From an uncultured Muribaculaceae bacterium (GTDB lineage: Bacteria; Bacteroidota; Bacteroidia; Bacteroidales; Muribaculaceae): 64,000 nt of DNA. Within the stretch, counting starts at the first letter, position 1; each line of letters starts with the position of its first letter. Shown piece after piece: positions 7,615 to 16,455 of this stretch. The stretch covers positions 21,042 through 85,041 of the forward strand of contig CANNVE010000013.1 in NCBI GenBank assembly GCA_947525975.1, in the 5' to 3' direction. The notes below the pieces were generated by a model. That model made no database searches. It saw only the letters and a list, made by a program, of their open reading frames with translations, and was not told the DNA's origin. Made by a program: the position numbers and the translations under genes.

Positions 7615-9363
7615 ATGGCATCATTTGAAGAATTGGGCGTCAACGAACCCCTGCGACACGCCATCGAGGATCTTGGATTTGAGAATCCAATGCCCGTGCA
7701 AGAAAAAGTAATACCTGTGCTGCTCAACGGCGACCACGATGTGGTGGGCCTTGCCCAGACCGGCACGGGAAAGACCGCAGCGTTCGGCCTGCCCGTCATA
7801 CAGCGCATCGACCAGAGCCGTCGGGTGCCCCAGGCGCTGATTTTGGCTCCTACGCGCGAACTCTGCCTGCAGATTGCCGGCGACCTCGCCGACTTCTGCA
7901 AGTATTCTCCCAAGGTGGAGGTGCTTCCCGTCTACGGCGGCAGCTCGATCGAAAGCCAGATACGCCAGCTCAGGGCCGGCGTGCAGATCATCGTGGCCAC
8001 TCCCGGACGCCTGATCGACCTGATCAAGCGCGGCGTGGTCAAGCTCGAAGAGGTGCACACCGTGGTGCTCGACGAGGCCGACGAGATGCTCAACATGGGC
8101 TTCGTGGACTCTATCAACGAAATCCTCGAGCACGTGCCCACCGACCGCAAGATGCTGATGTTCTCGGCCACCATGCCCAAGGAAGTGGCCAAGATAGCCA
8201 GCAGATTCATGCATGACCCCGAGGAATACGTGATCGGCAACCGCAACGAAGGCGCGCAGAATGTCAAGCACATCTATTACATGGTTAATGCGCGCGACAA
8301 ATATCTGGCCCTTAAGCGCGTGGTCGACAACTCGCCCAGCATCTACGCCATCATATTCTGCCGCACAAGGCGCGACACGCAGGAAATAGCCGACCATCTG
8401 ATCGCCGACGGATACAACGCCGAGGCTCTGCACGGCGACCTGAGCCAGGCACAGCGCGACCTGGTGATGAAGAAATTCCGCGACCGCGTGCTTCCCATCC
8501 TCGTGGCCACCGACGTGGCTGCCCGAGGCCTTGATGTCGATGACCTCACCCATGTAATAAACTATGGCCTCCCCGAAGACACTTCGGTCTACACCCACCG
8601 CTCGGGCCGCACAGGCCGCGCCGGAAAGAACGGAGTGTCGATAGCCATCATCCACAGCCGCGAGAAAGGAAAGCTCAAGGAGATAGAGCGCATCATAGGC
8701 AAGCAATTCGAGCGCAAGGAGGTGCCCACCCCCGAGCACATCATCGAGAAGCAGCTCTATAGCCTGGCCGACCGCCTTGAGAAGGTGGAGGTGAAGGAGG
8801 AAGAGATCGAGAAATACTTCCGCGGAGTCAGCAAGAAACTGTCATGGCTGTCGAGCGACGACCTGCTGAAGCGTGTGCTTTCGCTGGAATTCAACCGCCT
8901 GCTCGAATACTACAAAGACGCCCCCAAGATCGACTTCATCGATGAGAAGCCCTCGAAAAGAGACAAGGGAGAGAAAGGCGGGAAGAAAGGAAAGAAGACG
9001 TTTGAGAACAGCGGCGACAAAGACCGCCGCACAGCCGAGCCCGGATGGGCGCGCATATACGTCAACGCCGGAAAGGCCGACGGATTTTTCGTGTCGAACC
9101 TCATCGAGACGCTCAACAAGAACGTGCCCGGACGCCGCGTCGACGTGGGCCGCATCGACCTGCTCCCCGCCTACACCCTCTTTGACATTCCCGAGGCTGA
9201 CGCCAAAAGAGTGGTTTCGGCCCTGAAGGGCGCGACATTCTTCGACAAGCGCCTCTTCAGCGAGGTTGCCGGCATCGACAAGGAATATGGCAGCGACGAG
9301 AAGCCCGCGCGCCGCACTCGCGCCGCAGCCTCGAAGAGCCGCCCACGCAAATTCAAACACTGA
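7615..9363 (+). CDS. DEAD-box ATP-dependent RNA helicase (DeaD/DbpA type)
   Basis: This 582-aa RNA helicase probably acts in ribosome assembly or RNA remodelling. Visible motifs are the Q motif GFENPMPVQ (21-29), AQTGTGKT (47-54), PTREL (79-83), DEAD (153-156), SAT (184-186), TDVAARGLD and HRSGRTGRAG. A Lys/Gly-rich linker (KRDKGEKGGKKGKK) leads to a C-terminal domain (about 480-555) beginning GWARIYVNAGKADGF, which resembles the DbpA RNA-binding domain. The tail is basic (RRTRAAASKSRPRKFKH). DbpA proper binds 23S rRNA hairpin 92; whether this one does is inference. It is followed after 9 bp by a DUF3256-like gene. Confidence 0.94.
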   Translation: MASFEELGVNEPLRHAIEDLGFENPMPVQEKVIPVLLNGDHDVVGLAQTGTGKTAAFGLPVIQRIDQSRRVPQALILAPTRELCLQIAGDLADFCKYSPKVEVLPVYGGSSIESQIRQLRAGVQIIVATPGRLIDLIKRGVVKLEEVHTVVLDEADEMLNMGFVDSINEILEHVPTDRKMLMFSATMPKEVAKIASRFMHDPEEYVIGNRNEGAQNVKHIYYMVNARDKYLALKRVVDNSPSIYAIIFCRTRRDTQEIADHLIADGYNAEALHGDLSQAQRDLVMKKFRDRVLPILVATDVAARGLDVDDLTHVINYGLPEDTSVYTHRSGRTGRAGKNGVSIAIIHSREKGKLKEIERIIGKQFERKEVPTPEHIIEKQLYSLADRLEKVEVKEEEIEKYFRGVSKKLSWLSSDDLLKRVLSLEFNRLLEYYKDAPKIDFIDEKPSKRDKGEKGGKKGKKTFENSGDKDRRTAEPGWARIYVNAGKADGFFVSNLIETLNKNVPGRRVDVGRIDLLPAYTLFDIPEADAKRVVSALKGATFFDKRLFSEVAGIDKEYGSDEKPARRTRAAASKSRPRKFKH

Positions 9364-9372
9364 TATATCAAA

Positions 9373-10008
9373 ATGAAATTGATCAGAATACTGGCCGTCA
9401 TCTGCCTTGCCCTTCCCCTTTTGGGGCGGGGGCAGGGCCTTTCGGCGCCTAAATGCCTGGCCGAAGCCCCGGAGGCTGTCATCCCGCTGATTGACAAGAA
9501 TACACGCCTCGACATGATCGACTATTTCATGGCCGGCCAGAGCAAAGCATCGGCCAACAAGGCGATGGGCTCATGCTCGATTGTGGAGATGAGCGACTCG
9601 TCGGTCACGTTCATGCTCACCGACAGCGTGCGCTGCCAGCTATTCGTGCTCAATCCTGACTCTGAAGCGCCCGTGATAGGCGTGATCACCACATACTCCG
9701 ATCCGATGCCTGACAGCTCGGTGGCTTTCTACAACACCCGCTGGCAAAAGCTGCCATCGGCATGGGCGCAACCGGGCCTTTCGGCTTGGCTCACCCCTGA
9801 GGGTGCGCGCTCCCGCGCGAAAGTCGAGGAGGAGGTCCCCTTCATATTGGCCACTTTCTCCTACAGCCCCTCGACCGGCAGGCTCGTGGCCACAAACCGC
9901 ACCGACCGCTATTTTGTCTCGTCTGACGCTCCTGGCTCGCTGGCTCTGCTCAAGCCCGAGCTCGCCTATGCATGGGACGGCAAGCGGTTCAAGCCCGTGT
10001 CGAAATGA
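9373..10008 (+). CDS. Secreted DUF3256-like protein of unknown function
   Basis: This 211-aa protein has an N-terminal signal peptide (MKLIRILAVICLALPLLGRGQG) and a predicted beta-rich body, so it is probably periplasmic. The pattern PEAVIPLIDKNTRLDMIDYFMAG followed by SDSSVTFMLTDSVRCQLFVL recalls the Bacteroidetes-only DUF3256 family, named here from memory and not searched. It starts 9 bp after the helicase and overlaps xseA as ATGA (10005-10008), so it is translated together with exonuclease VII. Function is unknown. Confidence 0.75.
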   Translation: MKLIRILAVICLALPLLGRGQGLSAPKCLAEAPEAVIPLIDKNTRLDMIDYFMAGQSKASANKAMGSCSIVEMSDSSVTFMLTDSVRCQLFVLNPDSEAPVIGVITTYSDPMPDSSVAFYNTRWQKLPSAWAQPGLSAWLTPEGARSRAKVEEEVPFILATFSYSPSTGRLVATNRTDRYFVSSDAPGSLALLKPELAYAWDGKRFKPVSK

Positions 10009-11312
10009 GCGGTGAGGCCCGGGCATACACTCTCTCGCAGATCACCCGGCGCCTGGCCGAGGTGGTGGCCGCTGACACACTGCTGCGCGGCGCATGGCTC
10101 GTGGCCGAAACCGTCGACGTGCGCGTCAGCGGAGGCCACTGCTATCTCGAGCTGATAGAGAAAGACGCTGCCGGCCGCCCCGTAGCCCGCTGCCGCGCCA
10201 CGATATGGGCCAATGTATTCAGAGGCTTGGCCGGGCAATTCTATGCCGCCACAGGGAGGCAGTTCGGCTCCGACCTCAAGGTGATGGTCTACGGAGCCGT
10301 CAATTACAGCCCTGTCTATGGCTTGTCAGTCAATATCAGCGCCATCAACCCGGCCTACACCATGGGCGATGCCATGCGCATGCGCAATGAGATGATAAAG
10401 CGCCTCACCGCTGAAGGCATAATCGACCTTAACCGCACTCTGCCGTGGCGCCTCTTCCCCCAGCGCATAGCCGTAATCTCGGCTCCCAACGCGGCCGGAT
10501 ACGGCGACTTCATCAATCAGCTGTATTCCAACCCTATGCGCCTGCGTTTCGCCACGCGCCTGTTTCCGGCGGTGATGCAGGGCGAGCGCACGGCTCCCTC
10601 CGTGATAACGGCTCTTGAGCGCGTTGCGGCCGAGCAGGAGCAGTGGGATTGCGTGGTGATCATACGTGGCGGAGGAGGCACCTCTGACCTGGCATCTTTT
10701 GACAACTACGACCTTGCCGCCAACATAGCCCAATTCCCCCTCCCTGTGATCATAGGCATCGGCCACGAGCGTGACATCACCCTGCTTGACTATGTGGCCA
10801 ATATGCGCGTGAAGACCCCCACAGCCGCCGCCGAATGGCTTATAGCCCGCGGCGCCGCTCTGCTTGGCGCGCTGCAGGCGATGGGAGCGGCGATGCTTCA
10901 GGCTGTCACCGACCGCATGGCTGGCTGCCACCGTCAGCTCGCTTTCTACAGCGGACAGCTGCCGGCTCTGGCAGGGGCCGTGATGGCAAAAACGCATAAG
11001 CGGCTTCAAGCCACCGAATCGGCGCTGACCATGCTGATCGACAGGCGCATTATGCCTGCCCGCTCCCGGCTCGACGCGATAGAGGCGCAGATGGCGCAGG
11101 CCTCGGTCCACGCACTGCAGAGAGAGAGGCAGCGCCTCGACGCCGCCGCAAGGCTGCTCGATGTCCTTTCGCCGGAAGCCACCCTCAGGCGCGGATACAC
11201 CATCACCCGCGTTGGCGGCCACGCTGTCTCATCGGTGGGCGACGTGTCCGCCGGATGCCAGATCGTCACGCAATTCGCCGACGGCGAAATTAAATCGACC
11301 ATCAGCGGATGA
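10005..11312 (+). CDS. xseA: Exodeoxyribonuclease VII large subunit
   Basis: This is the catalytic subunit of exonuclease VII, which degrades single-stranded DNA from both ends. The 435-aa product has an N-terminal OB-fold (YTLSQITRRLAEVV to about residue 110). The conserved nuclease block follows: VIIRGGGGTSDLASFDNYDLAANIAQFPLPVIIGIGHERD and then DYVANMRVKTPTAAAEWL. The C-terminal part is helical. The ORF track begins at 9972; I choose the ATG at 10005 because MSGEARAYTLSQ matches family N-termini and overlaps the preceding stop as ATGA. xseB follows after 34 bp. Confidence 0.96.
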   Translation: MSGEARAYTLSQITRRLAEVVAADTLLRGAWLVAETVDVRVSGGHCYLELIEKDAAGRPVARCRATIWANVFRGLAGQFYAATGRQFGSDLKVMVYGAVNYSPVYGLSVNISAINPAYTMGDAMRMRNEMIKRLTAEGIIDLNRTLPWRLFPQRIAVISAPNAAGYGDFINQLYSNPMRLRFATRLFPAVMQGERTAPSVITALERVAAEQEQWDCVVIIRGGGGTSDLASFDNYDLAANIAQFPLPVIIGIGHERDITLLDYVANMRVKTPTAAAEWLIARGAALLGALQAMGAAMLQAVTDRMAGCHRQLAFYSGQLPALAGAVMAKTHKRLQATESALTMLIDRRIMPARSRLDAIEAQMAQASVHALQRERQRLDAAARLLDVLSPEATLRRGYTITRVGGHAVSSVGDVSAGCQIVTQFADGEIKSTISG

Positions 11313-11346
11313 TGCGCGCCGGCTTCTTAATATTTAACCCTTAATC

Positions 11347-11550
11347 ATGAAAATCATGGATCTTCCCTACGAAAAGGCCCTTGCCGAACTCGAAGCCATA
11401 CTCAAAGACATGCAGAGCGACCAATGCGACATCGACAAGCTGGCCTCAATGACAAAGCGGGCCACAGAGCTGATAGCTGCCTGCCGGTCAAAGCTGACTG
11501 CCACAGAGGCTGAATTGCGCCAGATACTCTCATCGCTCGAAGAAGCATAA
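11347..11550 (+). CDS. xseB: Exodeoxyribonuclease VII small subunit
   Basis: This 67-aa helical hairpin protein decorates the XseA helical arm. It reads LPYEKALAELEAILKDMQSDQCDIDKLASMTKRATELI, a clear match to the family pattern (fEealaeLE.iv..Le....L). Length is normal. The first ATG (11347) or the in-frame ATG at 11356 (MDLPYEK) could be the start. It lies directly after xseA and is followed closely by an AraC-family gene. Confidence 0.93.
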   Translation: MKIMDLPYEKALAELEAILKDMQSDQCDIDKLASMTKRATELIAACRSKLTATEAELRQILSSLEEA

Positions 11551-11568
11551 CCGATAGAGGTGGAAAAT

Positions 11569-12489
11569 ATGGACAACATGGACAATAGCCTGAACATAGA
11601 AGACCTCGCCATCCTGCGCGACGTGGCCATTGACTTCGGCATGCTCGGAGACGACTACATCGTGGCCTATTTCAAGCCTGAAGCCATCGACAGGGAGATC
11701 CTGTCAGTGCCAACGAGCATCGCCGGCCTCACGTATTGCCTGCTGAAAAAAGGACACGCCACCATCAATATCGACTTCAAAGAGGTGGCCATGTCGCCCA
11801 ACTCCCTGATGGCCACCGACTCCAACTCGCGCTTCTCCTTAAAGTCGCTTGCCGCCCACGGCACAGAGGTATTCATGATGTGCTTCTCGAGCAAATTTCT
11901 CCATGACCTTAATTTCGACATGCACACCCTGAATCTGCACGAATTTGTCGACAACAGGCCCGACGCCATCATAAAGCTCACCGACTCGGAGGCCCAGCTC
12001 ATGGAGCATCTGGCCCTTGTGCTGCTGAAAAACGCCAAATACAATTCAGAGCCAACATTCTCGCTGCAGATAGCCCGCTCGGTGACGCAGGCGCTAATAT
12101 ACCAGCAGCTGCAGATATTCTCGTCGCGCAGGCCCAAAAGCATAGTAGGGAACGATACCCCCACAGGCTCGCGCCAGCTGGCCTACGTGCAGGAATTCAT
12201 GCGGCAGCTGCAGCTTCACCACAGCCACCACCGCGCGATTGCCTTCTATGCCGACAAGCTCTGCATATCACAGAAATACCTATCCCATGTGATCAAGGAA
12301 GCCACCGGGCGCTCCGCCACCGAGTGGATAGCCGAATACGTGGTGATGGAGGCCAAGAATCTGCTCCGATTCTCCAACAAAAACGTGCAGCAGGTGGCCT
12401 ACAGCCTGAATTTCCCCACCCAATCGTCATTCGGGAAATACTTCAAGCACGTCACCGGCATCTCCCCGAGCGAATTCCTCAAAGGCTGA
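11569..12489 (+). CDS. AraC-family transcriptional regulator
   Basis: This is a 306-aa probable one-component regulator. The last 100 residues form the double helix-turn-helix: FYADKLCISQKYLSHVIKEATGRSATEWI and then VQQVAYSLNFPTQSSFGKYFKHVTGISPSEF. The N-terminal two-thirds looks like a cupin-type sensing domain, ligand unknown. The ORF track uses GTG at 11560; I prefer the ATG at 11569, which has GAGGTG a few bases upstream. It lies just after xseAB and is convergent with the RiPP-locus barrel gene, so it may serve that locus or something unrelated. Confidence 0.9.
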   Translation: MDNMDNSLNIEDLAILRDVAIDFGMLGDDYIVAYFKPEAIDREILSVPTSIAGLTYCLLKKGHATINIDFKEVAMSPNSLMATDSNSRFSLKSLAAHGTEVFMMCFSSKFLHDLNFDMHTLNLHEFVDNRPDAIIKLTDSEAQLMEHLALVLLKNAKYNSEPTFSLQIARSVTQALIYQQLQIFSSRRPKSIVGNDTPTGSRQLAYVQEFMRQLQLHHSHHRAIAFYADKLCISQKYLSHVIKEATGRSATEWIAEYVVMEAKNLLRFSNKNVQQVAYSLNFPTQSSFGKYFKHVTGISPSEFLKG

Positions 12490-12500
12490 CCAGCCGCCCG

Positions 12501-14570
12501 TCAGCGGTTATCCCTCGACTCTTCATATCCGAGCGACGGATTATTGACGTTGACTCTGATGCCTTTCTTTCCGCCCATAAAGAACCATGTCACCTGCAAT
12601 TTTAATATCTGTGCGGGTGTAGTGTATCGCATGCTGACGAGGCGGTCTGACGTGCGTCGGTCTATTCGGCGACGTTGTTCAAAAGGCTTTAAGTCAACTC
12701 TCACCTGTAAAGTACGTTTGAGAAATGTCTTATAGGCTATCACATTGCATTGATACACAGTGTGCATCGTGCGGTCGTAAGATCGATAGGTCGGTTCAAT
12801 CCAGAATTCTGCGCCCAGGCCCCAATCACGGAAAGATATGGAGTTGAAGACAGAATAATATTGGTGGAGACGGGTCTTGTCGTATGTCACGCCTGATATT
12901 GTCTGATTTTCAGGTGAGAAACTCAATCTGGCAAAGGCTTTAATTGTCCATACACCAAAGAACTTACGCATGTATTCACCGCGCAAGGCATAATAATGGC
13001 TCGCACCGATGTTTATCGGTTTTGTGTATGTGACGTCCGGGTCAACCTCGTCGTTGAAAGACTGCCAAAGAATCTCGTTGCCCGTATAGCTATACGACGC
13101 CGAAAAGTTAAGGCTGCTGTTCCATAGACTGATGTTGGCGGTGAGATATTGATCTCTGGAGGCTTTCAGGTCTCGGTTGCCCACTGAGTAGGAATAAGGG
13201 TCGACCCAAGTTTTTTTCTCGGAGATTGCGTCGTAGGGCACATTGCCAAGGGTGTGCTTGTATGTAACCGATACTCTGTGTCGGCTGTTGTCGCCAAATG
13301 GCAGAGAAATTTGCAATGAGGGGTTTACGGCATTTTGGCTGTAAGTCTTTTCAGAGCCTACCTTAACTGAATTTTGCTGCCAATTGAGTGCGGCGTAATA
13401 TCGGAAACGCCATAAATTGCCCTGCATAGATGCGTAAGGTTGTGGAGTCTGTGCAGTAACCTTTGTGCGGGAGATAATTCCATCGGGGATTTCTGACGAA
13501 GATTGGTCTTGCTCTATATGCACTCTTCGGTATGTGAAACCGGTATTAAATCGGTGTTTTTTACCAAACGGATGTTCGAAGTCGGCGTTGATCTCATACA
13601 GGTTTGAATTGCCATTTTGTAATAGATCGTTGATGGGAGAGTTGAAAAATAGTTGTCGCATTTCGGCATGGCGATTCATCCAGTCGGCGCTGACCTGAAG
13701 TTGGTCGCCCTTCTTGCTCAAAGTACCGGTATAAGTGGCCGAAACCACATTGGATGATTGGTGTCCGGGTTGCCGCATCATCAGAGATTTGCTGCCTGAA
13801 GAAAAGTCGGATGACTTATTCTTGTTGTATGCTGTGCGCCAACTCACGCCAAGACTGTGCGAGGCATTGATATCGTAGTTGAGTGATAATGTGTTAGTGA
13901 AGTTGCCCTGCCGTTTGTTTTGGCGAACTTTCTCATTTGATTCCTCATTGCCTGATACAAGGCTTTCGATTCGTTGTTCAGACCATTCGTCATAGTCCAT
14001 TCCAAATAGATACGGAGCTTCATAAATGTCGAGTCTGCCCACTTTGGCAAATACCGAACCGCCAAGAAAAGCATTGTATATACCCTGGCGTCTGCCATAC
14101 GCGCTCCCGGCATATGCGTTTCCATAATATCCATTGTTGTGTAGTGGCTTTAACTTGATGGCGATAGAGCCTCCAGCAGAGTTGGTTATGTTCTTTGCGG
14201 CTCCTGAATACTTAACCTCTACCGACTCTATCATTTCAGCCGACAGACGCTCTAATTCAGAGCGGTCATATATTTTGCGGCCATTGACGGTGATTTCGCT
14301 GGCTGTCAACCCGTTGATCTTTATGTTTCCTTGTTCCACCGATACGTTGGGTAGATAATTGAGCACGTCGGTTGTACTTTTGGCTGTGACTATTTCCTGA
14401 CCTGCAAGCCTCACCCGATATCCTGTGGCTGTATTGACAATAGATGACGCCGATACCACTACATCATTCAGTTCTACAGCCATGGTGGAGTCCGCTGCTT
14501 CAGTTTGAGCAGTTGCATTCAATGCCCCTCCCCAAACGGCAATCACCACTAAAATAAGATATTTATACAT
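12501..14570 (-). CDS. TonB-dependent receptor-like outer-membrane beta-barrel protein of the RiPP locus
   Basis: This 689-aa protein has a signal peptide (MYKYLILVVIAVWGGALNATAQ). A plug-like region at about 30-140 reads VVVSASSIVNTATGYRVRLAGQEIV, LNYLPNVSVEQGNIKINGLTASEITVNGRKIYD and SVEVKYSGAAKNITNSAGGSIAI. A long alternating, aromatic-rich barrel follows. It lacks the carboxypeptidase-like repeat common in Bacteroidetes receptors and has no SusD partner. It starts 12 bp after the radical SAM maturase stop, so the two are one operon. Export, uptake or immunity for the peptide are all possible roles; none is shown. Confidence 0.87.
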   Translation of the reverse strand: MYKYLILVVIAVWGGALNATAQTEAADSTMAVELNDVVVSASSIVNTATGYRVRLAGQEIVTAKSTTDVLNYLPNVSVEQGNIKINGLTASEITVNGRKIYDRSELERLSAEMIESVEVKYSGAAKNITNSAGGSIAIKLKPLHNNGYYGNAYAGSAYGRRQGIYNAFLGGSVFAKVGRLDIYEAPYLFGMDYDEWSEQRIESLVSGNEESNEKVRQNKRQGNFTNTLSLNYDINASHSLGVSWRTAYNKNKSSDFSSGSKSLMMRQPGHQSSNVVSATYTGTLSKKGDQLQVSADWMNRHAEMRQLFFNSPINDLLQNGNSNLYEINADFEHPFGKKHRFNTGFTYRRVHIEQDQSSSEIPDGIISRTKVTAQTPQPYASMQGNLWRFRYYAALNWQQNSVKVGSEKTYSQNAVNPSLQISLPFGDNSRHRVSVTYKHTLGNVPYDAISEKKTWVDPYSYSVGNRDLKASRDQYLTANISLWNSSLNFSASYSYTGNEILWQSFNDEVDPDVTYTKPINIGASHYYALRGEYMRKFFGVWTIKAFARLSFSPENQTISGVTYDKTRLHQYYSVFNSISFRDWGLGAEFWIEPTYRSYDRTMHTVYQCNVIAYKTFLKRTLQVRVDLKPFEQRRRIDRRTSDRLVSMRYTTPAQILKLQVTWFFMGGKKGIRVNVNNPSLGYEESRDNR

Positions 14571-14582
14571 AATGAAGTTCCA

Positions 14583-15902
14583 TTATTTACTTGTGAGCAG
14601 TTGATGATATACCTCTATCCCCGTAAGAATTTGAAATATATTTTTCATGTTGTTAACTGCTTTTATTGGATTTATTCCTATTGGACATTTCTCAAATCTG
14701 CATTCAAGCCTGGCCTGAGAGCAAGAGGGGCATATAGGCAATAGCCTGCATTGTCGGCATATATTGCCATACGATGTGCCTTTAATGGTTTTTGATTCGT
14801 CTCGTTCTTTTTCGATGAGACAACCATCTTCATTTAATTTTCCAATACTATTAGTTGTATTGAAATCCCTTGCGGTACATCGATATGCGTTTCCATCATA
14901 ATTTATTACAATATTATTTCTGAAATCCGCGTAACATACTTTGAGAGAGTGTCCGGAATCCTTATGGAAATTTGAGTTTATTGAATAGTTCGTCTCAATT
15001 TCATTTATCAACTTCTTCCATAATGTACCAAGTTCTTCGTCATTCTTTTCTTGCCAAATTCTTTGAAATAAAAAACGTAGATTGTTATAATGATGAAAAT
15101 CCTTGAAGTCAGCAATTACTTCCTTGAATGAAGCTATAGTTTCTTTATTGTAATTGCATCTCACAACGACATTAAATCCCATCTCAATAGCTTTCTTTGC
15201 GTTTTGTACGCTCTTGTCGTAGCAACTAATATGGTTGCCAAGATGTTTGACTTTGTTGTGGAATTCACGTGATCCGTCAAAAGCAATTTGAATGTTGACA
15301 TCAGGTGAAAACTTCTTTAAATCAATGAGGGTTTTGTCTGTAAGAAGAATCCCATTGGTGGTTATTGTAAGTGAAAGTTTGGTTGAAGTGAGTTTGCATG
15401 AATCATAAATATGTGCTATGATGGGTTTGACTACTTCCTTATATCTAAGCATGGGTTCTCCACCGAAAAAGGAAAGTCTGAGTTTTTTTACATTACGGCT
15501 TTTTAGGGTATTAGAGATGAATGTAATCGTGTTTTTTATTGTTTCTTCAGACATTACACTTTGGGCGTGTCTTTTCTCATAACAATACCAGCACCTTAAG
15601 TTGCAATCAAGGGTAGGGTTTATCGTTATGGTCAGATTGTCAAAAGAGTTGTACTCTTTGATTATCTTTTCTACACATTTGTTGATGTCGTCATCTATAT
15701 CTTTAACAAGGTATTCTTCTGAAACGAGAGCATCATAAAAATCAGGATGTATCTCCCTCAAATCATCGATATTGGTTTCATGAAGTTTGAAAATATCGGC
15801 AAGTTCTTTCTCTATCTGTATCCATTTAAGGGTCATGCAATTAAACAGATAAGAGTACCCATCCTTACCTTCAAATAATTCGGTATAACGACTTAATTTC
15901 AT
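14583..15902 (-). CDS. Radical SAM/SPASM peptide maturase
   Basis: This 439-aa enzyme is likely to modify the adjacent precursor peptide. An N-terminal region (1-90, YTELFEGKDGYSYLFNCMTLKWIQI) resembles the peptide-engaging part of such maturases. The radical SAM site CNLRCWYC (C100, C104, C107) follows, then SFFGGEPMLRYKE (SAM-binding GGE) and TITTNGILL. The C-terminal SPASM part has CYADFRNNIVINYDGNAYRC and a Cys cluster CRQCRLLPICPSCSQARLECRFEKC, room for two auxiliary iron-sulfur clusters. From memory it resembles the GG-Bacteroidales maturase type. It is distinctly more AT-rich than the housekeeping genes around it, suggesting transfer. The modification chemistry cannot be told from sequence. 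Confidence 0.92.
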   Translation of the reverse strand: MKLSRYTELFEGKDGYSYLFNCMTLKWIQIEKELADIFKLHETNIDDLREIHPDFYDALVSEEYLVKDIDDDINKCVEKIIKEYNSFDNLTITINPTLDCNLRCWYCYEKRHAQSVMSEETIKNTITFISNTLKSRNVKKLRLSFFGGEPMLRYKEVVKPIIAHIYDSCKLTSTKLSLTITTNGILLTDKTLIDLKKFSPDVNIQIAFDGSREFHNKVKHLGNHISCYDKSVQNAKKAIEMGFNVVVRCNYNKETIASFKEVIADFKDFHHYNNLRFLFQRIWQEKNDEELGTLWKKLINEIETNYSINSNFHKDSGHSLKVCYADFRNNIVINYDGNAYRCTARDFNTTNSIGKLNEDGCLIEKERDESKTIKGTSYGNICRQCRLLPICPSCSQARLECRFEKCPIGINPIKAVNNMKNIFQILTGIEVYHQLLTSK

Positions 15903-15937
15903 GTTTATTGGTTATGTCTATAGATGTGCTTGAATGC

Positions 15938-15974
15938 CCTCCCTTGCTTTTTGTTAAAAACAATGCAAGGGAGG
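15938..15974 (-). terminator. Hairpin between RiPP precursor and maturase genes
   Basis: CCTCCCTTGC and GCAAGGGAGG pair perfectly (10 bp), with an inner TTTTT-gtt-AAAAA stem. There is no T-tract after it on the minus strand, so it looks more like a partial terminator or mRNA-stabilising hairpin than a full stop. It would allow more precursor than enzyme to be made. Confidence 0.55.
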
Positions 15975-15989
15975 ACTGTTGATGTGTAG

Positions 15990-16241
15990 TTACGGTTTTG
16001 GCTCAGGGAAGACGGGACAGTCGAGGTTGTATTCAGTTTTGGTGTCGCTTCCGCATGTTTCACAACTGCAGTTGACGTTAGATATTTCATCGTCATTATT
16101 GCCGATGCCGCTTCCCCCTTTGTTGCAGTTTATGTTGGTTATTTTCGCATAGACAGTGCCTATGCCCCTTATTGATTGTAGCGAGAAGCCTCCTCGAAGT
16201 TTTCCCGCGTCATCAACAGTGAGTTTCTGAATCGTGCTCAT
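15990..16241 (-). CDS. Double-glycine RiPP precursor peptide, 83 aa
   Basis: The leader MSTIQKLTVDDAGKLRGG (residues 1-18) ends in Gly-Gly after an amphipathic LTVDDAGKL segment. This is the pattern of the GG-Bacteroidales natural product precursor family (TIGR04149-like, from memory). The 65-residue remainder is rich in Gly, Asn and Thr and has five Cys (positions 39, 58, 60, 63, 75), with NCSCETC in the middle and a Pro-rich end FPEPKP. It lies directly upstream of the rSAM/SPASM enzyme, its presumed modifier. A good promoter lies about 185 bp upstream. No C39 peptidase or ABC exporter is nearby. Core length and modifications are unknown. Confidence 0.85.
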   Translation of the reverse strand: MSTIQKLTVDDAGKLRGGFSLQSIRGIGTVYAKITNINCNKGGSGIGNNDDEISNVNCSCETCGSDTKTEYNLDCPVFPEPKP

Positions 16242-16423
16242 TTGCTGTAGTTTTTATTGGTTAAGTACACTTACGCGGTACCACTAACGACATTCCCTCA
16301 AGCGGTAGTTTCCGGATACAGTTCACTATTGGAATGTTTGTTTATATTGCGTCGACTGCAAATCTGTGTTTGGGCTGAATGATAGGTTGTGGTGGTGTAT
16401 TTGCTGTTATTGATGTTTTTGGG

Positions 16424-16455
16424 CAAAGATAATACGTTTGTTTTTAATTTCCAAA
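16424..16455 (-). promoter_or_regulatory. Promoter of the RiPP operon
   Basis: On the minus strand TTTG (16452-16455), 20 bp and TATCTTTG (16424-16431) match the Bacteroidetes -33/-7 consensus. The predicted start is near 16417, leaving an untranslated leader of about 175 nt before the precursor ATG. Confidence 0.7.

Noticed and set aside
7621-8739. 372-aa minus-strand ORF opposite the DEAD-box helicase
   Set aside because: All helicase motifs lie on the plus strand in the right order; the opposite frame has no family features.
12501-14570. SusC-type glycan importer at the RiPP locus
   Set aside because: There is no SusD gene and no N-terminal carboxypeptidase-like domain, and the gene is tied to the radical SAM enzyme instead.
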